A program made the position numbers and the translations under genes. From Oscillospiraceae bacterium (GTDB lineage Bacteria > Bacillota > Clostridia > Oscillospirales > Oscillospiraceae), in the NCBI GenBank assembly GCA_017395085.1, contig JAFPWF010000027.1, positions 62,001 to 126,000 on the forward strand: 64,000 nucleotides of DNA, read 5' to 3'. The notes beneath the pieces were generated by a model. The model saw only the letters and a list, made by a program, of their open reading frames with translations. It searched no databases and was not told the DNA's origin. Below, in pieces: positions 55,231 to 62,263 of this stretch (the first letter of the stretch is position 1; every line of letters begins with the position of its first letter).

Positions 55231-56049
55231 TTAATGGCTGTTGAAATAGTACAGGGCAGTACTGTCGGTCAGAACAGCGTCGCATTTCCCGGCATAAAGC
55301 TGAGAAAAGCACTCTGTTGTCCCTCCGGCAAGCCGGGTGATCTGCCCAAGCCGTTTCACCAGTTTTTGATCTGTGTTGAGAGCATCCATCGCTTCCGGAG
55401 TGGATGGCATCACCATCTTCTTGCCGTTCAGCATCATCTTGTTCATCGTATAACTGCTCGCACGCACTGCAACGACAATGTCATTCTTTACATAAGGGCC
55501 GTATCTGGAATAAATCCTGCTTTCCACTTCCTCAGGGTCAAGGGCCAGCCCTCCCCAGGCACAGTCTATGTTTCCGGAAGACAATTCAATGTATACGTTT
55601 TCCTTTTCAATCGGCTGCATCTTAATATGCCATCCGAGTTTTTCACAGACCGCTATGGCAAACTCAATATCAAAGCCCCAGTATTCCCCGTTAGCCTGAT
55701 AGGCAAGCGGAAAAGAATTGATATCAAGACCGATAATAAAGTCACGATACTCTGTCGGCGGCAGATCTTCCAGGCGGATGTTGGAATTCGGAAATGAAAT
55801 GATTCTCTGCCCGAACCACTTATTTGAAAGTTCTCCCAGTTTTCCCTCCGCATCCAAGGCCTGGATCGCTCCGATGACGTAATAGGCTGTAGGGTCATCA
55901 TTGCGGAATGCAACGGAGTATTCCTGTTCCACCAGTGTTTCAACAGCTTTCACGCCGTATCCTGTACCGCCCCTTCCGCAGCCTGATAAGAAGAAGAGCA
56001 GCGTACAGAGCATAAGAATGCAGACTGATGATCGAGTGATATATTTCAT
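55231..56049 (-). CDS. Substrate-binding lipoprotein with apparently permuted SBP_bac_3 domain
   Basis: A 272-residue predicted lipoprotein (lipobox LSGC, Cys24). The order of its segments is odd. Residues about 44-80 (YSVAFRN..., ALDAEGKLGELSNKWFGQ) match the C-terminal end of family 3 binding proteins. Residues about 105 to the end match the N-terminal start onwards (IGLDINSFPLAYQANGEYWGFDIEFAIAVCEKLG, then GNIDCAWGGLALDPEE and CDAVLTDSTALYYF) and stop just where the usual C-terminal part would begin. That is a circular permutation pattern. No ABC permease is adjacent. The ligand is unknown. Confidence 0.8.
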   Translation of the reverse strand: MKYITRSSVCILMLCTLLFFLSGCGRGGTGYGVKAVETLVEQEYSVAFRNDDPTAYYVIGAIQALDAEGKLGELSNKWFGQRIISFPNSNIRLEDLPPTEYRDFIIGLDINSFPLAYQANGEYWGFDIEFAIAVCEKLGWHIKMQPIEKENVYIELSSGNIDCAWGGLALDPEEVESRIYSRYGPYVKNDIVVAVRASSYTMNKMMLNGKKMVMPSTPEAMDALNTDQKLVKRLGQITRLAGGTTECFSQLYAGKCDAVLTDSTALYYFNSH

Positions 56050-56067
56050 GACAGTTTTACCTTCAGC

Positions 56068-57207
56068 TTATTTGGTGTGTCTTTTTGTGCGACGCGCAGT
56101 ATACCGGATCACACCCCACAGGATCATAGCAAAAACCGCAGCGGAAAGCCCCCATAAAAGGATCCCGCGGTGATGTTCGGAGCCGAGCTGATCTGAAACC
56201 TGCTCAGAAATCCCGGCATCCTGCTCAGGATCCGGATCCACATCTTCGAGAGGAAGCTCATTTTCATGCTCAGACGAAACCTGCATTGCAGCGGGGATTT
56301 CGTCCTCTTCCGGCACAGGCTCTTCCGTCTTCGCAAATTCCTGCCGGAGAACAGAGAGCTCTGCATCTGCTTTCAGGGTATAGTCAAAAAACAGTTCTGC
56401 CAAGTCTGAAATAATGATCTCGGAAATCCCCCCGTACTGTGTCAGCACGGTAAGAACAACCGGATTGGGCGTGTACAGGATGCCGGCGGTGTGGTTCCAG
56501 TCGTTTCCGTCTTCATCGTGATAATTGCCGTACTTCTGGGCAATTTCATAACCGCAGTCTTCCAGCTTGAGCCGGAAGTAATGGCCGGGCTGAGCTTCTT
56601 TCAGTCGTTCTGCAATTTCAGGGAAGCGCTCCGGTTCGGAGTAGAGAGTGTTCATGACCTCAGTCATAAAACGGGCGGAAAAACAGCTGTAAGCACGATA
56701 CTCCCAGGAAAAGTAATCATCCGGCAAGTCGGTATACGCGCAGAACAGATCTCTGCAGTTTGCAGGCTCTGCAAGATTCAGCATCATGGAATATGCAATA
56801 TCATTATTGGAATAAGTCAGAACTTCCTCTTCAATATAGGATAACGGCATTCCGAGGATTTCGGAATCCTGTGTCAGTTCCCCTGCCGCTTCTTTTTCGG
56901 CATAAAGCATCATCAGCGGGACTTTGTACAGACTTGCGGAATAATACCAGCGGTCTTCGTTATGATACCAGGATTCCCCAGTTTCAGTATACACATAACC
57001 GACAGAGATCAGATCAGGGCTCAATCCGTTCTCTTCCAGATAACGGTCAAACATGGTTTGGATCTCATCGACATGAATGACACCCCGATTCATCTCATCC
57101 GGGTCATGATCCGCGTTAGCGTACGGTATTGCACGGAGCATCGCAGTCAGTATGAACAGCAGCGCAAGGATTTGCCGCCTGATTGGTTTTTCCATGAACA
57201 TGTGCAT
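56068..57207 (-). CDS. Membrane-anchored beta-lactamase-fold serine hydrolase
   Basis: A 379-residue exported protein: signal-like helix at the N-terminus (about 12-28), a serine hydrolase domain, an acidic linker (about 285-345) and a C-terminal membrane helix (about 348-368). The active-site Ser-x-x-Lys is SLYK (92-95) and SNN (133-135) fills the S-x-N position. HTAG near 240 may stand for the KTG triad. This fits the Beta-lactamase2 family, but the role (drug hydrolysis or wall-related) is unknown. AGGTGA lies 7 nt before the ATG. Confidence 0.75.
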   Translation of the reverse strand: MHMFMEKPIRRQILALLFILTAMLRAIPYANADHDPDEMNRGVIHVDEIQTMFDRYLEENGLSPDLISVGYVYTETGESWYHNEDRWYYSASLYKVPLMMLYAEKEAAGELTQDSEILGMPLSYIEEEVLTYSNNDIAYSMMLNLAEPANCRDLFCAYTDLPDDYFSWEYRAYSCFSARFMTEVMNTLYSEPERFPEIAERLKEAQPGHYFRLKLEDCGYEIAQKYGNYHDEDGNDWNHTAGILYTPNPVVLTVLTQYGGISEIIISDLAELFFDYTLKADAELSVLRQEFAKTEEPVPEEDEIPAAMQVSSEHENELPLEDVDPDPEQDAGISEQVSDQLGSEHHRGILLWGLSAAVFAMILWGVIRYTARRTKRHTK

Positions 57208-57289
57208 CGCCGCATCACCTGTTTGCGTATCATACAGGAAACCGCAGTTGAAATCAAGTGAATAAAGATTAAATCTTGTCCGGTCGAGT

Positions 57290-58105
57290 TCACGCTCCGT
57301 TGACTGCCGTAACAGATGTAACCAGAGGCTGAGGTCCGTTATACCAGCTCAGGATTCCTTCCAGGCTCACCGTATCCCCGATCCGGAACTCCTGTACCGT
57401 CCTGTAAACTTCAGATTCTGCTCCGCATAGACTGGATTTCACGAGAAACGTGCACGTTACTCCGGAATTGGATGCTGTAAAATAAAGGTCAGATTGTTTT
57501 TCCGAACTCCCTGAATTATCCCATCCGTAATAAAACGCCGAGACCCCGTCAAACATCGGCTCAATCTTCATATTCCGGAACCGGACACGCTGATTCTGAT
57601 GGTAGTAAAGTTCATCGGAATCCAGAAAATCCGAGGCATCGAACGGGCTTGCAATATATGTGCCGTCCAGCAGGAGAAAGCCGGCATCCGTCAGCTGCAG
57701 ATTCCCGGAGAATTCAGTTTTATATCCGCTGACCCGAAGCTTTCGCCCCACATACAGCGCATCATATTCTTCAGGGGAACACGGCAGATGATAGATATAA
57801 TATGCGCCTTCTTCATCCTGCAGCCAGAGGCTCGTTTTCCCTTCATTCCAGGCTTCCTTTTCCTGAAGATAACTCTCAATCGTTATCGGCTGATCTCCGG
57901 CGGAACTGAGATACTCGGAGTAGCTTGCCACAGTTTCCTGCCTGGGTTCTTTCCGTGCCGGAACTGCTGTCGTGTCATCCGTCGTCTTGGTACCGGGAAG
58001 CCGATATTCTTCCAGATCGGCCTCCGAATTGGCTGCCTGAGGCAAACCGCAGCCGATCAGGAAAAAACAGATGAGCAGAAAAGCGAGCGCCTTACATCTT
58101 CTCAT
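57290..58105 (-). CDS. Lipoprotein of unknown function, possibly two OB-like domains
   Basis: A 271-residue predicted lipoprotein (lipobox LIGC, Cys19). After a Thr/Glu-rich linker it has beta-rich segments: SLWLQDEEGAYYIYHLPCSPEEYDALYVGRKLRVSGY and later YHQNQRVRFRNMKIEP and IGDTVSLEGILSWYNG. The alternation resembles OB-folds, but no family is recognised. AAAGGAG precedes the ATG. It lies between the methyltransferase and the serine hydrolase. Confidence 0.6.
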   Translation of the reverse strand: MRRCKALAFLLICFFLIGCGLPQAANSEADLEEYRLPGTKTTDDTTAVPARKEPRQETVASYSEYLSSAGDQPITIESYLQEKEAWNEGKTSLWLQDEEGAYYIYHLPCSPEEYDALYVGRKLRVSGYKTEFSGNLQLTDAGFLLLDGTYIASPFDASDFLDSDELYYHQNQRVRFRNMKIEPMFDGVSAFYYGWDNSGSSEKQSDLYFTASNSGVTCTFLVKSSLCGAESEVYRTVQEFRIGDTVSLEGILSWYNGPQPLVTSVTAVNGA

Positions 58106-58118
58106 GAAGCATCTCCTT

Positions 58119-59348
58119 TTATACCACCTGGAAAAGATAAAACTTCAGATACTCTGTTTCCGGTACATTCCATAAGACCGGATGATCCGGAGCCTGCTGA
58201 CGCACTTCAATCTGGCGAAGACTGACCCCGGCATCTCTTGCAGCAGAACGAAGCATCTCTTCAAAGTCTCTGATTGCCATAAAGTGGCTGCAGCTGGCAG
58301 TGGCGAGATATCCGCCGCGCGGAAGGAGCTTCATAGCGCGGTAGTTGATCTCCTTGTATCCTCTTTCGGCATTTGTGACCGTTTTTCTGGATTTTGTAAA
58401 CGCCGGCGGATCCAGAACAATCAGATCATAATGCGTTTCGCCGGATTCGGCAAGTCTCGGCAGCAGCTCAAAAACATCTTCCGTAATAAAATCAATTTTT
58501 GAATCCAAACCGTTTCTTAGTGCGTTTGCCTTCGCGGTTTTGATTGCGGTATCCGAAATATCAACCGCAGTCACCATCTTCGCTCCGCCCATGGCAGCAT
58601 TTAGGGCAAACGAACCGGTATGAGTAAAGCAGTCCAGAACGGTTCGGTCCTTTGCAAGCTGTGCAACAGCACGGCGATTATACTTCTGATCCAGGAAAAA
58701 ACCAGTCTTCTGCCCATTTTCAACGTCCACAAGATAACGAATCCCGTTCTCGGTAATCTCCGCGGCAGTTTCTCCATAATCCCGCGTCCCTGCGATCGAA
58801 AACCATCCTTTTCCGGGAAGCAGGCCTTCTTTCTCCCGCAGAAGATTGTCGTTGCGTTCATAGATTCCCCGGATCAAAACGCCGTCCGATTCCAGGCACT
58901 GCAGGATCATCGGATACAGCATCGGTTTTATCTGCTCCATTCCGAAAGACAGGCATTGTGCTACAAGCAGATCGGAAAACCGGTCAACCGTGAGCCCGGG
59001 GAATCCGTCAGCTTCCCCGAAAACAATCCGGCAGCAGCTGATGTCGTTTCCCATCACGGTCTTGCGGTAACTCCATGCATATTCGACCCTTCTCCGCCAA
59101 AACGCCTCATCAAAACGGTCGTTTGCATTTCGGGAGAGGATCCGAACGCGTATTCTGCTGTTTTTACTGAGAAAGCCTGTTCCCATGTATTTCCCGTTTT
59201 CGGAAGCCGCATCGACGAGGCATCCGTTATCCAGGTTTGAGTCGTCCGTCAGGATTTCATCGGAATAGATCCACGGATGCCCGTTTTGAATGCTTCTGAC
59301 CCCTTTTTTTGAAATGAACAGTTTTGGATACGGCCGTTCGCTTTTCAT
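58119..59348 (-). CDS. RlmI/RlmK-like rRNA methyltransferase
   Basis: A 409-residue class I SAM methyltransferase with an N-terminal PUA domain (about 1-75; GHPWIYSDEI) and the catalytic domain. TGFFLDQKYNRR, TVLDCFTHTGSFAL (SAM loop), LDPPAFTKS (motif IV) and ATASCSHFM match the RlmI family, which makes m5C in 23S rRNA. The ATG at 59348 has AAGGAAG upstream; the longer form back to 59393 is less likely. Confidence 0.88.
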   Translation of the reverse strand: MKSERPYPKLFISKKGVRSIQNGHPWIYSDEILTDDSNLDNGCLVDAASENGKYMGTGFLSKNSRIRVRILSRNANDRFDEAFWRRRVEYAWSYRKTVMGNDISCCRIVFGEADGFPGLTVDRFSDLLVAQCLSFGMEQIKPMLYPMILQCLESDGVLIRGIYERNDNLLREKEGLLPGKGWFSIAGTRDYGETAAEITENGIRYLVDVENGQKTGFFLDQKYNRRAVAQLAKDRTVLDCFTHTGSFALNAAMGGAKMVTAVDISDTAIKTAKANALRNGLDSKIDFITEDVFELLPRLAESGETHYDLIVLDPPAFTKSRKTVTNAERGYKEINYRAMKLLPRGGYLATASCSHFMAIRDFEEMLRSAARDAGVSLRQIEVRQQAPDHPVLWNVPETEYLKFYLFQVV

Positions 59349-59414
59349 CCCAGCACTTCCTTGTCGCAGATTCTTATCATCCGGCGAAATCATCCTGTCC
59401 TGATAAATACACGA

Positions 59415-59446
59415 AAATCCCCGAATCCTAAGAAGGTCGGGGATTT
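59415..59446 (-). terminator. Terminator after tRNA-Gly
   Basis: Stem AAATCCCCGA with TCGGGGATTT, and an inner CCT/AGG pairing, followed by TTTTC on the - strand. It lies 5 bp after the tRNA. Confidence 0.75.
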
Positions 59447-59451
59447 CAGTC

Positions 59452-59525
59452 TGGAGCGGATGATGGGAGTCGAACCCACCTTATCGGCTTGGGAAGCCGG
59501 AGTTCTACCGATAAACTACATCCGC
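59452..59525 (-). tRNA. tRNA-Gly (anticodon CCC)
   Basis: A 74-nt cloverleaf. Acceptor GCGGATG pairs with CATCCGC; discriminator T; the CCA end is encoded. The T arm is GTGGG-TTCGACT-CCCAT. The anticodon loop TTCCCAA gives CCC (59493-59491) and reads GGG codons. The anticodon stem has four pairs plus a C-A mismatch at the top. It is a lone tRNA gene with its own promoter and terminator. Confidence 0.93.
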
Positions 59526-59547
59526 ACTATTCTGAAAGTATGTGCGT

Positions 59548-59576
59548 ATCATATCATAATCAGGAATGATTTTCAA
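59548..59576 (-). promoter_or_regulatory. Promoter for tRNA-Gly
   Basis: On the - strand: TTGAAA (59576-59571), a 17-bp spacer, TATGAT (59553-59548). Confidence 0.7.
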
Positions 59577-59607
59577 TAGCGAATTTGCTGCATTCGGAAT
59601 CTGCAGC

Positions 59608-59636
59608 TTGCAAAGAGTCTTCTCTGGACGTATAAT
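59608..59636 (+). promoter_or_regulatory. Promoter for the putative metal exporter
   Basis: TTGCAA (59608-59613), a 17-bp spacer, TATAAT (59631-59636), about 35 bp before the ATG. Confidence 0.72.
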
Positions 59637-59671
59637 AAATTTATTATATATTGTAACAAAGGTGTTTTTGC

Positions 59672-60547
59672 ATGCTGGATGCATTAAAAGATGCTCTGAT
59701 CGATACGTTAAAAATTACTCCGTTCCTCTATCTTACCTACCTGTGCATGGAGTACCTGGAAGCCCATACCGAGGACAGAATTCAAAACCTGGTCAAACGT
59801 GCCGGATGGATGGGACCGTTTTGGGGCAGTCTTCTGGGCGCGGTACCGCAATGCGGTTTTTCTGCGGCAGCCTCGAACCTTTACGCCGGCAGAACGATTA
59901 CACTCGGAACGCTTATCGCGATTTTCCTTTCCACCTCCGACGAGATGCTTCCCATCATGCTCTCAGAATCTGTTCCCGTGACAAGAATTCTGAGAATTCT
60001 GCTCGTAAAAGTCGTAATCGGCATCATCTGCGGTTTTTTGATCGACGGATTCTGTCATCTCAGGAACAGCAGAAAAACCGGGCAACCGGATGACGGCGAG
60101 GCTTTTCTGATCGAGCGGCTCTGCGAGAAGGAACACTGCCATTGTGAAAACGGAAGCATTGCCCTTTCCGCGCTGAAGCATACCGGAAATATCCTTGTCT
60201 TTGTTCTCGCCGTCACGTTTCTTTTGAATCTGTCTTTCCTGTTTTTGGGGGAAGACACATTGAATTCTCTCGTCAAGTCAAAACCTCTGCCCGGTATTCT
60301 GATCTCGGCTCTCATCGGGCTGATTCCGAACTGCGGTGCTTCCGTTCTCCTTACTCAGATGTATCTTCACGGGATTCTTCCGGCGAGTCATCTGATCGCC
60401 GGGCTTCTGGACGGAGCCGGTGTGGGACTCTTGATTCTTTTCCGGGTAAATCCCGAACACAGACAAAACCTTCTCATCACAGGTTTGTTGTATCTGCTCT
60501 CCGTTTTGTTCGGACTGCTGCTTTATTTTCTCAATGCCGCATTCTGA
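59672..60547 (+). CDS. Putative manganese/heavy-metal transporter (ArsP_2 family)
   Basis: A 291-residue membrane protein with about 8-10 helices. The family signature appears twice in inverted halves: GAVPQCGFSAAASNLYAG near residue 55 and GLIPNCGASVLLTQMYLHG near 225, each with a Pro-x-Cys-Gly. A cytoplasmic loop between them carries a possible metal site (EKEHCHCENG). The family is annotated as a putative manganese or heavy-metal exporter; the substrate is not proven. AAAGGTG precedes the ATG. Confidence 0.85.
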   Translation: MLDALKDALIDTLKITPFLYLTYLCMEYLEAHTEDRIQNLVKRAGWMGPFWGSLLGAVPQCGFSAAASNLYAGRTITLGTLIAIFLSTSDEMLPIMLSESVPVTRILRILLVKVVIGIICGFLIDGFCHLRNSRKTGQPDDGEAFLIERLCEKEHCHCENGSIALSALKHTGNILVFVLAVTFLLNLSFLFLGEDTLNSLVKSKPLPGILISALIGLIPNCGASVLLTQMYLHGILPASHLIAGLLDGAGVGLLILFRVNPEHRQNLLITGLLYLLSVLFGLLLYFLNAAF

Positions 60548-60577
60548 CTCTCAGCTTTCTACGCAGGAGGCTAAAAA

Positions 60578-62161
60578 ATGATCACGCTCACACAAATCAA
60601 AGAGGCAGACCGGATCAAGGCACTTTCAGCGTATTATGCGATGAATATCCGTGCGAATGCCGGCGATCCGGATGTCAGCCGTATCACATCGGTTTCCGTA
60701 CTGAAGATCTCAGATCGTGAAGTCGTGAATGAGGCGTTTCTCCCAATCGTTTCTGTTGAGGACGCCGACGCCCCGGATAATGCCGGGTTTTCAATTGAAA
60801 ACGTGGCGGCCGGAGTGTCGAAGCTTGTTCTCGGCGAAGTAGTCGTAGCGGAACCGGAGACGGTTGTCCTGCTTCGATCAATGCTGGATGCCTTCGGATA
60901 CGAGGGAGACATTCTGTTTTTGCCGGCATGCCGACTGGCTTCCGCAGTGTTTTCCTCTGTTTCCGGGGAGCACGTTGAAAGCACGGCTGCAGAACTGTCC
61001 ATTCCAGATTCCGACTATTCGGAGGAACTTTGCGAAGTCTATCTGGAGGCCGACATTTTCGAACGCTGTCGAGCCGCGCTTTCAGGAGAACCGGATGAAC
61101 CAGGGACAGATTCACTGCTTCTTCAGCCTCCGAAAAAACCTGCAAAGGCTCGTGGTGCCCGCCCTTCAGCCAGCAAAAAAATCCCCGTCAGCGACGAAAC
61201 TTTGTCCCACTGGGCAAAATCGGCCTGGACAGCGAGCCCTTGGGTCTTTGGTGTCATTGCCATTCTTGTGCTGATTCTTGCAGCTGTTTTGCTTCCACAG
61301 TCGTCTGAGAAAAAAGTGGACCGCAATGTGCCGCCTGTCAGTTATCTTGTCCTCTCCTGGGATGAAACCGGCAAGTACGGTTCGGAGCAGAAGGCGCGTG
61401 CCGGAGAGGAAAAACCCATTCAATTCCGGATTCCTTACGGTGTATACAGTGTTCTGAACAACAACTCCATCCCGGTGGAACTGCATATTATCAATGAGAA
61501 CAGCGAAAACGAAGAACCGGATTATCAGGCTGAAGATGATGCCGTTGCGGCTGAACTGAACATCTCAGATTCTGCCGAGGAAGAAGACCAACCGTCAAAC
61601 AGCAGGGTGATCCTCCGCCCAAACAGCACCAGACAGATCACAATTGACACAGATCAATATTTAACCCTCTCCGAAGATGCCAAAGACCTGATTTTCTTTT
61701 ATCAGTCTCCTGTTCCGGAAGAGCCTGAATCTGACACGACCGGTCAGGTCCACGCTGGTCAATCCGTCATTTATGCCTATGTGAAAGGAACTGAAGTTCG
61801 TTTCCGCAGGGCTCCGTCTTTGGAAGGGCAAATCATCGATACTCTGAATAACGGCCAGCAGGTTCAGGTTCTTGCCATCAGCGGAGAATGGACTCATGTA
61901 CAGATTCGGGATCAGAAAGGATACATTTTCTCGCAGTATCTCACCACAGAAGACCCGAATCAAAAATCATCTTCAAGTCCTTCGGCAGAATCTTCCGATG
62001 CCGGACAGGCATCGGAAGAGAGTACGGAAGCAGCTCCGTCAGAATCCGTTTCTCCTGACTCTGCAATCCCTGCGGCAGATGATCTGGCCGCTGATAAAGT
62101 TCCAGAATCTCCGAATGAAGACATGCAGGAATCAGCCGCCCCAGCCGTTAACGGCGATTGA
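60578..62161 (+). CDS. Membrane protein joining a degenerate DnaQ-like domain to an SH3 domain
   Basis: A 527-residue protein. Residues about 18-170 follow the DEDDh exonuclease fold in order: a first strand region ending in VSVLKISDREVVNEAFLPIV, a middle helix, and LAELSIPDSDYSEELCEVYLEADIFERC-like C-terminal helices. The catalytic acids are gone; the DxE site reads NIRAN. A single helix at 222-239 crosses the membrane. Outside lie a beta-rich region, a bacterial SH3 domain (about 398-455), and a Ser/Glu/Pro-rich tail. The role is unknown. It could sense cytoplasmic and wall states at once. It follows the metal exporter by 30 bp. Confidence 0.7.
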   Translation: MITLTQIKEADRIKALSAYYAMNIRANAGDPDVSRITSVSVLKISDREVVNEAFLPIVSVEDADAPDNAGFSIENVAAGVSKLVLGEVVVAEPETVVLLRSMLDAFGYEGDILFLPACRLASAVFSSVSGEHVESTAAELSIPDSDYSEELCEVYLEADIFERCRAALSGEPDEPGTDSLLLQPPKKPAKARGARPSASKKIPVSDETLSHWAKSAWTASPWVFGVIAILVLILAAVLLPQSSEKKVDRNVPPVSYLVLSWDETGKYGSEQKARAGEEKPIQFRIPYGVYSVLNNNSIPVELHIINENSENEEPDYQAEDDAVAAELNISDSAEEEDQPSNSRVILRPNSTRQITIDTDQYLTLSEDAKDLIFFYQSPVPEEPESDTTGQVHAGQSVIYAYVKGTEVRFRRAPSLEGQIIDTLNNGQQVQVLAISGEWTHVQIRDQKGYIFSQYLTTEDPNQKSSSSPSAESSDAGQASEESTEAAPSESVSPDSAIPAADDLAADKVPESPNEDMQESAAPAVNGD

Positions 62162-62194
62162 TGCGGAAAGCTGAAACGTTTTTCTCAATGTTAC

Positions 62195-62232
62195 AAAAGA
62201 TCTGCACAGGAACACCCTGTGCAGATCTTTTT
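62195..62232. terminator. Bidirectional terminator between the SH3 protein gene and ispH-rpsA
   Basis: A 16-bp stem AAAAGATCTGCACAGG (62195-62210), 5-nt loop, complement 62216-62231, then T. Confidence 0.88.
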
Positions 62233-62263
62233 ACTGTCTGATTGATTTCAGGAAACGAAAGGA

